From assembly GCA_017415945.1 (NCBI GenBank), contig JAFQDR010000185.1, positions 1 to 11,232 of the forward strand: 11,232 nt of DNA, written 5' to 3'. The stretch comes from Oscillospiraceae bacterium (GTDB taxonomy: Bacteria; Bacillota_A; Clostridia; Oscillospirales; Oscillospiraceae). Shown piece by piece: positions 6,405 to 11,232 of the stretch. The notes under the pieces were generated by a model. That model did not search any database. It was not told the origin of the DNA and was given only the letters and a program-made list of their open reading frames with translations. The translations under genes and the position numbers were made by a program. Every line of letters begins with the position of its first letter. Position 1 is the stretch's first letter.

Positions 6405-7226
6405 ATGAAATTTATTTCCAAATTGGACATCGTCCTCCTGACTCTCCTGTGCATTCTGCTGCTGGACAGCAACCTGCGCCTGACGGTGACGGAGTATGTC
6501 GTGTCCTCCCAAAGACTTCCCTCGGAATTTGAGGGATACAAAATCGTTCAGTTGTCCGACCTGCACACCATGGAGTTCGGTAAAGACAATTGCCGACTGG
6601 TGAAAAAGGTCGCCGCCTTGGAGCCCGACCTCATTGCGCTGACCGGAGACTATATTGAAGAAGCCGAGGATCTTCCCGTTGTGGAGGCTCTGGTCAAGCA
6701 GCTGTCAGAGATCGCGCCCGTGTACTTCACCAGCGGCAATCATGACTGGGCAAGCAAGGCCATCCGAGAGCTGGAAAGCACCGTTGATTCCAACGGCGGC
6801 AGCTATCTGGGCAACGAGCACCTGCTGCTGGAGCGAAACGGCGCATCCATTATACTGGCAGGGGTGGAAGACCCCAACGGCCCCGCAGATATGCCCAAAC
6901 CCGACGAGCTGCTGGAAAGCATCGCCGCGGAATACCCCGATCACTACGTCATTCTCCTTGCCCATCGGAACGATTTCCCCATACGCTACCCCGACTTGGA
7001 CTGCGATTTGGTCTTCACGGGTCACGGTCACGGAGGCGTCATCCGACTGCCCCTTGTAGGCGGACTGGTAGGTACAGATTTGAAGCTGTTCCCCACCTAC
7101 GATGCAGGTCTATTCCCAAGCGGTCGGTATCAAATGGTGGTATCCCGCGGTCTGGGCGGTGCCCCCTTCTATCCCCGACTGCTCAACAACCCCGAAATTG
7201 TAACGGTAACTCTGCATACAAAATAA
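6405..7226 (+). CDS. Membrane-anchored calcineurin-like metallophosphoesterase (YaeI-like)
   Basis: 273 aa. The N-terminal hydrophobic segment (about 8-20) is a signal anchor, so the catalytic domain is probably outside the membrane. All metallophosphoesterase motifs are present in order: D52-L-H54, GD at 81-82, GNHD at 111-114, H187 (in LLAHRND) and GHGHGG at 206-211. These bind two divalent metals. The family hydrolyses phosphomono- or diesters; close relatives (YaeI/YkuE type) are linked to membrane phospholipid substrates. The substrate here is not determined. The C-terminal VSRGLGGAPFYPRLLNNPEI is typical of this subgroup. It is a single-gene unit with its own extended -10 promoter. No intrinsic terminator directly follows its stop codon, so transcription may run into the small ORF at 7343. 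Confidence 0.92.
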   Translation: MKFISKLDIVLLTLLCILLLDSNLRLTVTEYVVSSQRLPSEFEGYKIVQLSDLHTMEFGKDNCRLVKKVAALEPDLIALTGDYIEEAEDLPVVEALVKQLSEIAPVYFTSGNHDWASKAIRELESTVDSNGGSYLGNEHLLLERNGASIILAGVEDPNGPADMPKPDELLESIAAEYPDHYVILLAHRNDFPIRYPDLDCDLVFTGHGHGGVIRLPLVGGLVGTDLKLFPTYDAGLFPSGRYQMVVSRGLGGAPFYPRLLNNPEIVTVTLHTK

Positions 7227-7257
7227 TTGTCATATCTTTCATGCCTCTGCATATACT
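7227..7257 (+). promoter_or_regulatory. Possible promoter for the 20-codon ORF
   Basis: TTGTCA (7227-7232) and TATACT (7252-7257) are good hexamers but the spacer is 19 bp, so this is tentative. The transcript would contain the 54-bp hairpin element in its leader before the ribosome binding site at 7331-7336. Confidence 0.35.
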
Positions 7258-7273
7258 GGTTTGTATATGGCTA

Positions 7274-7327
7274 ACCTGACACAAAAATCCACTCCCGCAG
7301 AGCGGGTTCGGATTATATTTGTCAGGC
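7274..7327. mobile_element. 54-bp miniature copy of the 270-bp palindromic element
   Basis: The right end GGATTATATTTGTCAGGC (7310-7327) is identical to the right end of the 270-bp element. The left half ACCTGACACAAAAATCC matches, except its first base, the reverse complement of an internal part of that element (1482-1498). TA flanks both ends (7272-7273, 7328-7329). The two halves pair imperfectly through CCCGC/GCGGG to make one hairpin. It has no coding capacity. Confidence 0.8.
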
Positions 7328-7342
7328 TATAGGAGGTAGAAA

Positions 7343-7405
7343 ATGAACACAGATATTGACGACATGATTTTCGGTGCCGACTATCTCGGTCCCAGCGAAC
7401 GATAA
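7343..7405 (+). CDS. Putative 20-residue acidic small protein
   Basis: The ORF encodes MNTDIDDMIFGADYLGPSER and stops at TAA (7403-7405). AGGAGG (7331-7336) sits 6 nt before the ATG, one of the best ribosome binding sites in the window. A perfect intrinsic terminator begins 3 nt after the stop, so translation and transcription signals bracket exactly this ORF. The peptide is acidic, with no membrane segment, cysteines or recognisable leader-peptide motif. I do not recognise it. It could be a real small protein, a leader peptide, or the preserved 5' end of a lost gene. The 54-bp palindromic element ends 3 nt before its ribosome binding site. Confidence 0.5.
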   Translation: MNTDIDDMIFGADYLGPSER

Positions 7406-7408
7406 CAC

Positions 7409-7436
7409 CCCCACGGCAAAAGCCGTGGGGAATTTT
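7409..7436 (+). terminator. Intrinsic terminator after the small ORF
   Basis: CCCCACGGC-AAAA-GCCGTGGGG is a perfect 9-bp stem followed by AATTTT. It overlaps the last codon of the convergent ZIP-like gene. In the minus direction the T-run is missing, so it should act mainly on plus-strand transcripts. Confidence 0.88.
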
Positions 7437-7971
7437 ATATCAGCGCACCGAGGACCACGCCTGCTGCAGTTACGACACCGCTGACTGCTGCCGCGGCATA
7501 GCCTCCCTTTCTCCCAAAGCCCGCCTCCTGCATAGCGGGAAACATCATCATAGTTTCGGGGATGCTGTGGAGCACCACCGCCCAGCACAGTGCCACAGCC
7601 CCCATGCTGTGGGTCACGCAGCTCAAGCCCGCCGCCATGCCCTCGGGAAAGTGATGGAGCACCAGCACCGCGGCCATACATAGGCCCCGTCCCCTGCGGA
7701 TCCGTTCCCCATCGCACCATCGCTCACCAATGCCGCTCAGCACCTCCGGCAGTACCAGCAGCAGACCAAGACACACCGCCACCGCCCTTCCTTCCCCGCT
7801 CTTCAAATTCGGCAGGATCACAATACCGGCGATTACCCACAGCACGATGGTGCCGAACATGCTCATAAGCTCCCCATCGGACTCCCGCACAGCTGCAAGC
7901 CGATCCCCAAGCAAAGCTCCCAAGGCCGCAGCCGCCAGCACCCCAAACACCGTCAAGTATACCCCTTCCAT
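7435..7971 (-). CDS. ZIP-family metal transporter-like protein, short at the C-terminus
   Basis: 178 aa from ATG 7971 (GGTGAT 5 nt upstream); in-frame ATG 7977 and GTG 7980 are alternative starts. The protein is strongly hydrophobic, with about six membrane segments. The paired ZIP motifs are present: LHHFPEGMAAGL (about residues 105-116; H-x-P-E-G of helix 4) and VLHSIPETMMM (about 133-143; H-x-I-P-E of helix 5). Together these bind Zn2+/Fe2+ in ZupT-like importers. Known bacterial ZIPs are about 250-270 aa with eight helices. This one ends after the segment equivalent to helix 6, right at the convergent terminator, so helices 7-8 are missing. The second motif has T where G or E is usual. 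The hairpin terminator of the upstream LRR gene ends 10-20 nt before the start, so expression needs read-through or a very close start. Confidence 0.75.
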   Translation of the reverse strand: MEGVYLTVFGVLAAAALGALLGDRLAAVRESDGELMSMFGTIVLWVIAGIVILPNLKSGEGRAVAVCLGLLLVLPEVLSGIGERWCDGERIRRGRGLCMAAVLVLHHFPEGMAAGLSCVTHSMGAVALCWAVVLHSIPETMMMFPAMQEAGFGRKGGYAAAAVSGVVTAAGVVLGALI

Positions 7972-7987
7972 ACACATCACCGCTTAT

Positions 7988-8023
7988 AAAAAATCTGACC
8001 CACCACACAGGTGATGGGTCAGA
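7988..8023 (-). terminator. Intrinsic terminator of the LRR lipoprotein gene
   Basis: On the minus strand TCTGACC...CACC pairs with GGTG-GGTCAGA around loop TGTGT with a 3-nt bulge, followed by TTTTTT (7993-7988). It lies 13 nt after the stop at 8037 and immediately before the ZIP-like gene start. Confidence 0.85.
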
Positions 8024-8036
8024 GTATGATATGCGG

Positions 8037-9467
8037 TTAGTCCCACTCCTGCCATTCATAAGGCGGAGGGTCGATGCCAATGGATTCGTAGGTAATGGGC
8101 TCGGTCACATGACCGTAGGGATAGCCGGACACATTGCCGTTGGCATAGCCCATTTGATGCTTCAGCAGCAGATAGCGGGGATTGATTTGATCGTTGTAGT
8201 AATACCGCCACTCATATTCCGTGGGGTCTCCGTAGGGCAGGAAGGTGGCGTAGCAGCGGGGCTGCAGCTCCTTATATTTCTCCACCTGTGCCGCGGGAAT
8301 GTGGTTCATGGTGCTGTTGAGCTTGACCATATTGTCCAGACCGTACAGGGGCGTAATATCGTCAATGTCAAGATTGGAAATGTTCAGATACCGCAGCTCG
8401 GTACAATCCTCCAAGGGGCTCAAATCCGTAACCTTTGTGGTAAAAACCTCCAGAAAGGTCAGATTCTTGCATTCCCGTAAAGGCTCCAAACTGGAAACCT
8501 CGGAGTCCCCCATAATGAGCGCCTCCAGATAGGGCGTATTGCGTGCCCATTCACAGTTGGTATAGCTGTTATGTCCCATATCTACGTATCGCAGCTCGGT
8601 ACAGTAATTCAGAACCTGCAGGTCCTCGTCTTCCACATAATAATTCATCCAGACCTTATAGGTATCCGTCAGGAAGTTATAGGGGTGGACAAACACACGC
8701 CAAACCACCTTGAATCGGTCGGCATAATCCTCACGCAGCTGAGCGGTGGCCTCGTCGGAGGTGCCGCACCAGTCCAGCAGCAGGTAGTCCAGATTGTACA
8801 TCATGGGCAGCAGCTTCCGAAGCTCTGCCAGACCCTCGTCCCCGATCTTCTCTCTGAAATACTCCACGCGCTCCATATCCGTAGACAGCAGCTGTCCGAA
8901 CATCTCGATACGGTAGCTGAACCGCACATCGGGCCGCGCCGCCTGCAAAGCTGCGGCATCATCGAGAGACACGATAGTGCTTCCGTCCATCCCGCACAGC
9001 TCCGCGGTTTCCAGAAGCGGCAGCGCCCGCAGGCCCTCGGATACCGCATCCAGTTCCTCAGAGGTAAAATCGGACAAATCAATGTGATTGGCAGAAAAGG
9101 GTACTTCTCTCCCCCCGAAACGAAGGGTATCGCAGGTAATATCCGCATGGGGGAATGTATCACACAGAGTATTCAGCGCCGCTGCATCCAAAGTCTCTCC
9201 GTCAAATCGTATGGCAGTCAAATGCTGAAGATACTCTGCCTTGTCCATAAGCTGCTGCGCATCCTCCGCCTTCAGCACTGCTTCCGTGGTCACATCGGTC
9301 AGCACCACATCCCCAACAGTTACGGAGTAGGTCACCTCTCTGTCGGGATGCTCGGCGCGATAGGCCTCGATTTCGCTGTAAGGCACATCGGTCATATCCT
9401 TGGCAGAACAGCCGCAAAAGAGCAGAATGCAAATCAATATGTATAGAAAGAAAATCTCTCGTTTCAT
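8037..9467 (-). CDS. Leucine-rich-repeat lipoprotein
   Basis: 476 aa from ATG 9467, chosen because GAGGTG sits 6 nt upstream and a type II signal peptide follows at once; the frame stays open upstream to 9632, but that part crosses the promoter. KREIFFLYILICILLF is followed by CGC; C20 (after G19) is the likely lipidated cysteine, though F at -3 is atypical. Mature residues 30-280 are a poorly recognised region with scattered Leu-rich units. Residues about 285-395 hold clear LRRs: LRYVDMGHN, LEALIMGDSEVSSLEPL, LTFLEVFTTKVTDLSPL, LRYLNISNLDIDDITPL, about 22-23 residues each, internalin-like. The tail is rich in Tyr/Pro/Trp with no sortase motif. LRRs suggest protein or glycan binding at the cell surface; the ligand is unknown. 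Single-gene unit with its own promoter and terminator. Confidence 0.85.
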   Translation of the reverse strand: MKREIFFLYILICILLFCGCSAKDMTDVPYSEIEAYRAEHPDREVTYSVTVGDVVLTDVTTEAVLKAEDAQQLMDKAEYLQHLTAIRFDGETLDAAALNTLCDTFPHADITCDTLRFGGREVPFSANHIDLSDFTSEELDAVSEGLRALPLLETAELCGMDGSTIVSLDDAAALQAARPDVRFSYRIEMFGQLLSTDMERVEYFREKIGDEGLAELRKLLPMMYNLDYLLLDWCGTSDEATAQLREDYADRFKVVWRVFVHPYNFLTDTYKVWMNYYVEDEDLQVLNYCTELRYVDMGHNSYTNCEWARNTPYLEALIMGDSEVSSLEPLRECKNLTFLEVFTTKVTDLSPLEDCTELRYLNISNLDIDDITPLYGLDNMVKLNSTMNHIPAAQVEKYKELQPRCYATFLPYGDPTEYEWRYYYNDQINPRYLLLKHQMGYANGNVSGYPYGHVTEPITYESIGIDPPPYEWQEWD

Positions 9468-9486
9468 GCAATTCACCTCAAAGGCT

Positions 9487-9515
9487 ATCATAGCACACAC
9501 CATTTTCAATAGCAA
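9487..9515 (-). promoter_or_regulatory. Promoter of the LRR lipoprotein gene
   Basis: On the minus strand TTGCTA (9515-9510), a 17-bp spacer and TATGAT (9492-9487), with an extended TGC just before the -10. The start near 9480 gives a leader of about 13 nt that still contains the GAGGTG site. Confidence 0.72.
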
Positions 9516-9539
9516 ATCCAATTCTGCAAATTGGATTTG
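9513..9539. repeat. Perfect 11-bp-stem palindrome
   Basis: CAAATCCAATT-CTGCA-AATTGGATTTG is a perfect hairpin touching the -35 of the LRR gene. A related imperfect copy lies at about 10057-10084 (CAAATTCAATTC/GAATTGGATTTG). Both are followed by GACCAC and a TTTTCTC tract. It may be the end of the tRNA-side repeat module or a weak terminator. Confidence 0.6.
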
Positions 9540-9604
9540 ACCACAACTTTTCTCTAAAAACGTCAATTCACGCTCGCGGAGAGAACAGTGAAGAGAGAAA
9601 AGCA

Positions 9605-9656
9605 CACCAAAACAAAACGCCAATCCACTCACGTGAATTGGCGTTTTGTTTTGGTG
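9605..9656 (-). terminator. Terminator of tRNA-Glu copy 1, stem includes the tRNA 3' end
   Basis: A perfect 20-bp inverted repeat (9605-9624 with 9637-9656) encloses a small CAC/GTG stem. On the minus strand the core CGCCAAT...ATTGGCG is followed by TTTTGTTTT, a classic intrinsic terminator. The promoter-proximal arm starts inside the tRNA: it covers C72, A73 and the encoded CCA. Confidence 0.88.
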
Positions 9657-9726
9657 ACCCGTAGGGGAATCGAACCCCTGTTACCGCCGTGAAAGGGCGG
9701 TGTCTTAACCGCTTGACCAACGGGCC
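9655..9726 (-). tRNA. tRNA-Glu (UUC), copy 1
   Basis: 72 nt with a complete cloverleaf: acceptor GGCCCGT/ACGGGTC (one G-U), D arm GTC..GAC, anticodon stem CCGCC/GGCGG with loop CTTTCAC (anticodon TTC), T arm AGGGG-TTCGATT-CCCCT, discriminator A. CCA is encoded directly after it (9654-9652). It decodes GAA/GAG and in most Clostridia also feeds Glu-tRNA-dependent tetrapyrrole synthesis (family knowledge). It has its own promoter and terminator and is identical to the copy at 10456-10527. Confidence 0.97.
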
Positions 9727-9737
9727 TTGTGTTGACT

Positions 9738-9765
9738 ATTATAACATCGAATCGAAAAAAAGCAA
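9738..9765 (-). promoter_or_regulatory. Promoter of tRNA-Glu copy 1
   Basis: On the minus strand TTGCTT (9765-9760), a 16-bp spacer and TATAAT (9743-9738) with the extended TGT before it. The start near 9731 leaves a 5' leader of only a few nucleotides before the tRNA. Confidence 0.75.
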
Positions 9766-9889
9766 GAAAAAACTCACAAAAACCCCAGCAAAATTTCCAT
9801 CCACCAAGGGTGTATTTTTAGGCAGGATAACGAAAGCAATGCTTCCAACATGGAATTCGATTGGGAAGAAACAATGCTATGCTCCGTAT

Positions 9890-10003
9890 AATGATGCTGC
9901 GCAATGATGCGATGTTTGCCTCAAAACATTAGCGAAGCGACATCATTCACGCAGTGAACATCATTGGCACAGCCGGCATCATTTGCCAAAGGCAAACATC
10001 ATC
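9890..10003. repeat. Array of small hairpins separated by CATCATT/ATGATG
   Basis: Short palindromes recur every 15-25 bp, joined by CATCAT or ATGATG spacers: AGCGAAGCGA (about 9931-9940), TTCAC-GCA-GTGAA (9946-9958), a GGC/GCC-rich unit (about 9965-9977) and TTTGCC-AAA-GGCAAA (9982-9996), then CATCATC. On the left, ATGATGCTGCGCAATGATG continues the pattern. It lies in the roughly 650-bp gene-free gap between the tRNA-Glu copies (9727-10455). No ORF there looks real. Confidence 0.65.
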
Positions 10004-10245
10004 CCAAAAGAAAAATCCGCTTCCTTTCGGAAACGGATCACATTTCGTTTTCAATATCAAATTCAATTCGTCAGAATTGGATTTGACCACTTCTTTTCTC
10101 TTTTCTCTCTTATCTTTTCTCTCAAAACGCCATTCACGAAGAACAAACTCGCTGCTGCATCTTCCCATCCACTCAGAAATTCGCTTGCGAATTTAAAATA
10201 CAATAGATGCAGAGCGAAAAAGGGCGAACAACGGAATGAGCACTC

Positions 10246-10340
10246 TTTTCTCGTTTTATGTTCGCTTGAACGAAAAACAAAGAATAGAGCACTAAATATA
10301 TTCTTACCTGTTGTTTACACAAACAGCTAAAACGAGAAAA
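10246..10340. repeat. 95-bp structure bounded by a 13-bp perfect inverted repeat
   Basis: TTTTCTCGTTTTA (10246-10258) and TAAAACGAGAAAA (10328-10340) are exact inverted repeats. Between them are GTTC-GCTT-GAAC, an AGAATA/TATTCT pair and TGTT-GTTTACAC-AAACA. The whole could fold as one branched hairpin. No TA or longer flanking duplication is clear. Nature unknown; it interrupts what otherwise matches the copy 1 tRNA-Glu flank. Confidence 0.5.
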
Positions 10341-10405
10341 AAGCGATATGGAGTTTGTGAGCCCTCAGTGAAAAGTGAAGAGAGAAAGGTGAAAAGAGAA
10401 GAGTA

Positions 10406-10457
10406 CACCAAAACAAAACGCCAATCCACTCGCGTGAATTGGCGTTTTGTTTTGGTG
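10406..10457 (-). terminator. Terminator of tRNA-Glu copy 2 (Met-Glu operon)
   Basis: The same 20-bp inverted repeat as at 9605-9656 (arms 10406-10425 and 10438-10457), differing by one base in the loop region (g10432 versus a9631). Its proximal arm again includes the encoded CCA and the last two tRNA bases. Confidence 0.88.
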
Positions 10458-10527
10458 ACCCGTAGGGGAATCGAACCCCTGTTACCGCCGTGAAAGGGCG
10501 GTGTCTTAACCGCTTGACCAACGGGCC
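10456..10527 (-). tRNA. tRNA-Glu (UUC), copy 2
   Basis: Identical in all 72 bases to copy 1, anticodon TTC, CCA encoded at 10455-10453. It lies about 35 nt downstream of tRNA-Met on the same strand with no promoter between, so the two are probably one transcript. The identity continues through the terminator (about 125 bp with one difference), showing a recent duplication or gene conversion of the whole cassette. Confidence 0.97.
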
Positions 10528-10534
10528 TTATTTA

Positions 10535-10556
10535 CTCCCCCATGGCCATTGGGGAG
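10535..10556 (-). other. Hairpin in the tRNA-Met/tRNA-Glu spacer
   Basis: CTCCCC (10535-10540) and GGGGAG (10551-10556) enclose the self-complementary ATGGCCAT. On the minus strand no T-run follows, so it is more likely a processing landmark between the two tRNAs than a terminator. Confidence 0.5.
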
Positions 10557-10565
10557 ATTTTGTGG

Positions 10566-10639
10566 TAGCGGCACCAAGATTCGAACTAGGGACACCACGG
10601 GTATGAACCGTGTGCTCTGGCCAACTGAGCTATGCCGCC
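10566..10639 (-). tRNA. tRNA-Met (CAU), elongator type
   Basis: 74 nt: acceptor GGCGGCA/TGCCGCT (G-U at the top), D arm GCTC/GAGC, anticodon stem CACGG/CCGTG with loop TTCATAC (CAT), discriminator A, encoded CCA at 10565-10563. The body closely follows the Bacillus elongator tRNA-Met as I remember it (GGTTCATACCCGTG, CCGCTACCA), and the G1-U72 pair with a full acceptor stem argues against initiator. tRNA-Ile2 (CAU) is less likely. The T stem CCTAG/CTTGG has a central T-T mismatch, which is unusual. Driven by a consensus promoter. Confidence 0.93.
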
Positions 10640-10650
10640 GCAACACAGTT

Positions 10651-10679
10651 ATTATATGCATTATTCCCCGTTTTGTCAA
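10651..10679 (-). promoter_or_regulatory. Consensus sigma-A promoter of the tRNA Met-Glu operon
   Basis: On the minus strand TTGACA (10679-10674), exactly 17 bp, then TATAAT (10656-10651): a perfect consensus promoter, as expected for stable RNA. The start near 10644 leaves only a few nucleotides before the tRNA. Confidence 0.92.
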
Positions 10680-10706
10680 CACCTTTTTCCATTATTTTTT
10701 CAAATA

Positions 10707-10730
10707 ATCCCTCTGTATACACAGAGGGAT
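10707..10730 (-). terminator. Terminator of the glyoxalase gene
   Basis: ATCCCTCTGT-GTAT-ACAGAGGGAT (minus strand) is a perfect 10-bp stem 7 nt after the stop at 10738, followed by a modest TATTTG tract. Confidence 0.75.
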
Positions 10731-10737
10731 CAATGCC

Positions 10738-11112
10738 TTATCGGTTTGCGGGCAGGATCTCCAGCCAATAGTTATCGGGGTCGATGATGAAATAAATGCC
10801 CATCTTTTCATTTTCGAAGCAGATGCAGCCCATTTCCTCATGGAGCTTGTGAGCAGCCTCATAGTCTTCCACGGTAAAGGCCAAATGGAACTCGTTATCC
10901 CCCAGATTGTAGGGACGATCCCAGTCACGCAGCCAAGTCAGTTCCAGCTGATGAGAGCTTGCGCCGCCGTCACCCAGATACACCAGAATGAAGCTGCCGT
11001 CCTCGGCCTCCTTACGGCGAACCTCCTTCAGCCCCAGTGCCTTTTCATAAAATGCCAGAGACTTGTCCAGATCCAGAACATTGAAGTTGTTGTGAACGAA
11101 TTTGAATTGCAT
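10738..11112 (-). CDS. gloA: Glyoxalase I / lactoylglutathione lyase-like VOC metalloenzyme
   Basis: 124 aa from ATG 11112, chosen because GGGAGGT lies about 8 nt upstream; the frame runs open to 11193 but crosses the promoter. It has two VOC babbab modules. The four metal ligands of glyoxalase I are in the expected places: H7 (FKFVHNN), E57 (HQLELTW), H76 (NEFHLAFTV) and E118 (DNYWLEILP). NVLDLDKSLAFYEKALGLKEVRR is the standard first module. The compact form without insertions suits the Ni2+/Co2+-dependent bacterial type. It would convert the hemithioacetal of methylglyoxal and a thiol to the S-lactoyl thioester; many Clostridia lack glutathione, so the thiol is uncertain. Single-gene unit. 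The symbol is by similarity. Confidence 0.88.
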   Translation of the reverse strand: MQFKFVHNNFNVLDLDKSLAFYEKALGLKEVRRKEAEDGSFILVYLGDGGASSHQLELTWLRDWDRPYNLGDNEFHLAFTVEDYEAAHKLHEEMGCICFENEKMGIYFIIDPDNYWLEILPANR

Positions 11113-11141
11113 AAGCCGTACCTCCCTGTTTTGTTGATTCC

Positions 11142-11170
11142 ATTGTATCAAACATAACCGTTGCGAGCAA
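11142..11170 (-). promoter_or_regulatory. Promoter of the glyoxalase gene
   Basis: On the minus strand TTGCTC (11170-11165), a 17-bp spacer and TACAAT (11147-11142). The start near 11135 gives a leader of about 23 nt that contains the GGGAGGT site. Confidence 0.75.
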
Positions 11171-11171
11171 G

Positions 11172-11206
11172 AAAAAATCTTCCCTCGCAGCACACCGAGG
11201 GAAGAT
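11172..11206 (-). terminator. Intrinsic terminator of a gene beyond the right edge
   Basis: ATCTTCCCTCG and CGAGGGAAGAT form a perfect 11-bp stem around an 8-nt loop, followed on the minus strand by TTTTTT. It must end a minus-strand transcript entering from outside the window and isolates the glyoxalase gene. Confidence 0.88.
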
Positions 11207-11232
11207 GGGATGGATCAAGATTTATGCTTTAA

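Noticed and set aside
9468..9632. N-terminal extension of the LRR protein upstream of its signal peptide
   Set aside because: It covers the promoter (9487-9515) and a palindrome; the signal peptide must be at the N-terminus, and GAGGTG precedes ATG 9467.
9890..10003. CRISPR array
   Set aside because: The repeating part is only about 7 bp, the intervening units are palindromes of unequal length, and no cas genes are near.
9954..10330. Overlapping plus-strand ORFs in the tRNA spacer
   Set aside because: They consist of hairpin repeats and TTTTCTC tracts with no ribosome binding sites or recognisable protein features.
10327..10521. 64-codon minus-strand ORF overlapping tRNA-Glu copy 2
   Set aside because: Its frame is the tRNA and terminator sequence itself (a common spurious call over tRNA genes).

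Overview
The window looks like chromosomal DNA from a Gram-positive gut-type Clostridia, probably Oscillospiraceae/Ruminococcaceae-like (inference). The signs are strong AGGAGG-type ribosome binding sites, sigma-A promoters close to TTGACA/TATAAT, many intrinsic terminators, a membrane-anchored PpiC foldase, a Firmicutes-type XRE regulator with a membrane tail, an elongator tRNA-Met close to that of Bacillus, and abundant small palindromic intergenic repeats. Most genes are GC-rich (roughly 55-65 % in the lines I counted). The partial gene at the left edge is clearly AT-richer (about 40 %).

Layout. 1-465 (-): 5' part of a cyclase/kynurenine-formamidase-like gene. 496-1164 (-): OmpR-family response regulator with a consensus promoter and no kinase in view. 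1318-2165 (+): an XRE-family regulator with a membrane tail, split after codon 4 by a 270-bp palindromic, TA-flanked element. 2244-3608 (+): MATE efflux transporter. 3685-4392 (-): TcdA-type E1-like enzyme. 4550-6070 (-): membrane-anchored PpiC foldase. 6405-7226 (+): metallophosphoesterase. 7274-7327: a 54-bp miniature relative of the 270-bp element, followed directly by a 20-codon ORF with an excellent ribosome binding site and its own terminator. 7435-7971 (-): short ZIP-like transporter. 8037-9467 (-): leucine-rich-repeat lipoprotein. 9655-10639 (-): three tRNA genes (Glu-UUC, Glu-UUC, Met-CAU) around about 650 bp of non-coding, hairpin-rich DNA. 10738-11112 (-): glyoxalase I-like metalloenzyme.

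Most genes are ordinary housekeeping or surface functions in short transcription units, each bounded by visible promoters and terminators. I see no multi-gene defence, biosynthetic or conjugative system. The unusual content is in the DNA between genes: a composite palindromic mobile element that has disrupted a regulator and whose precise loss would restore it; a mini-copy in the leader of a tiny ORF; a duplicated tRNA-Glu cassette whose terminator stem incorporates the tRNA 3' end; a hairpin array; and a 125-bp palindrome that creates a false N-terminal extension on tcdA.
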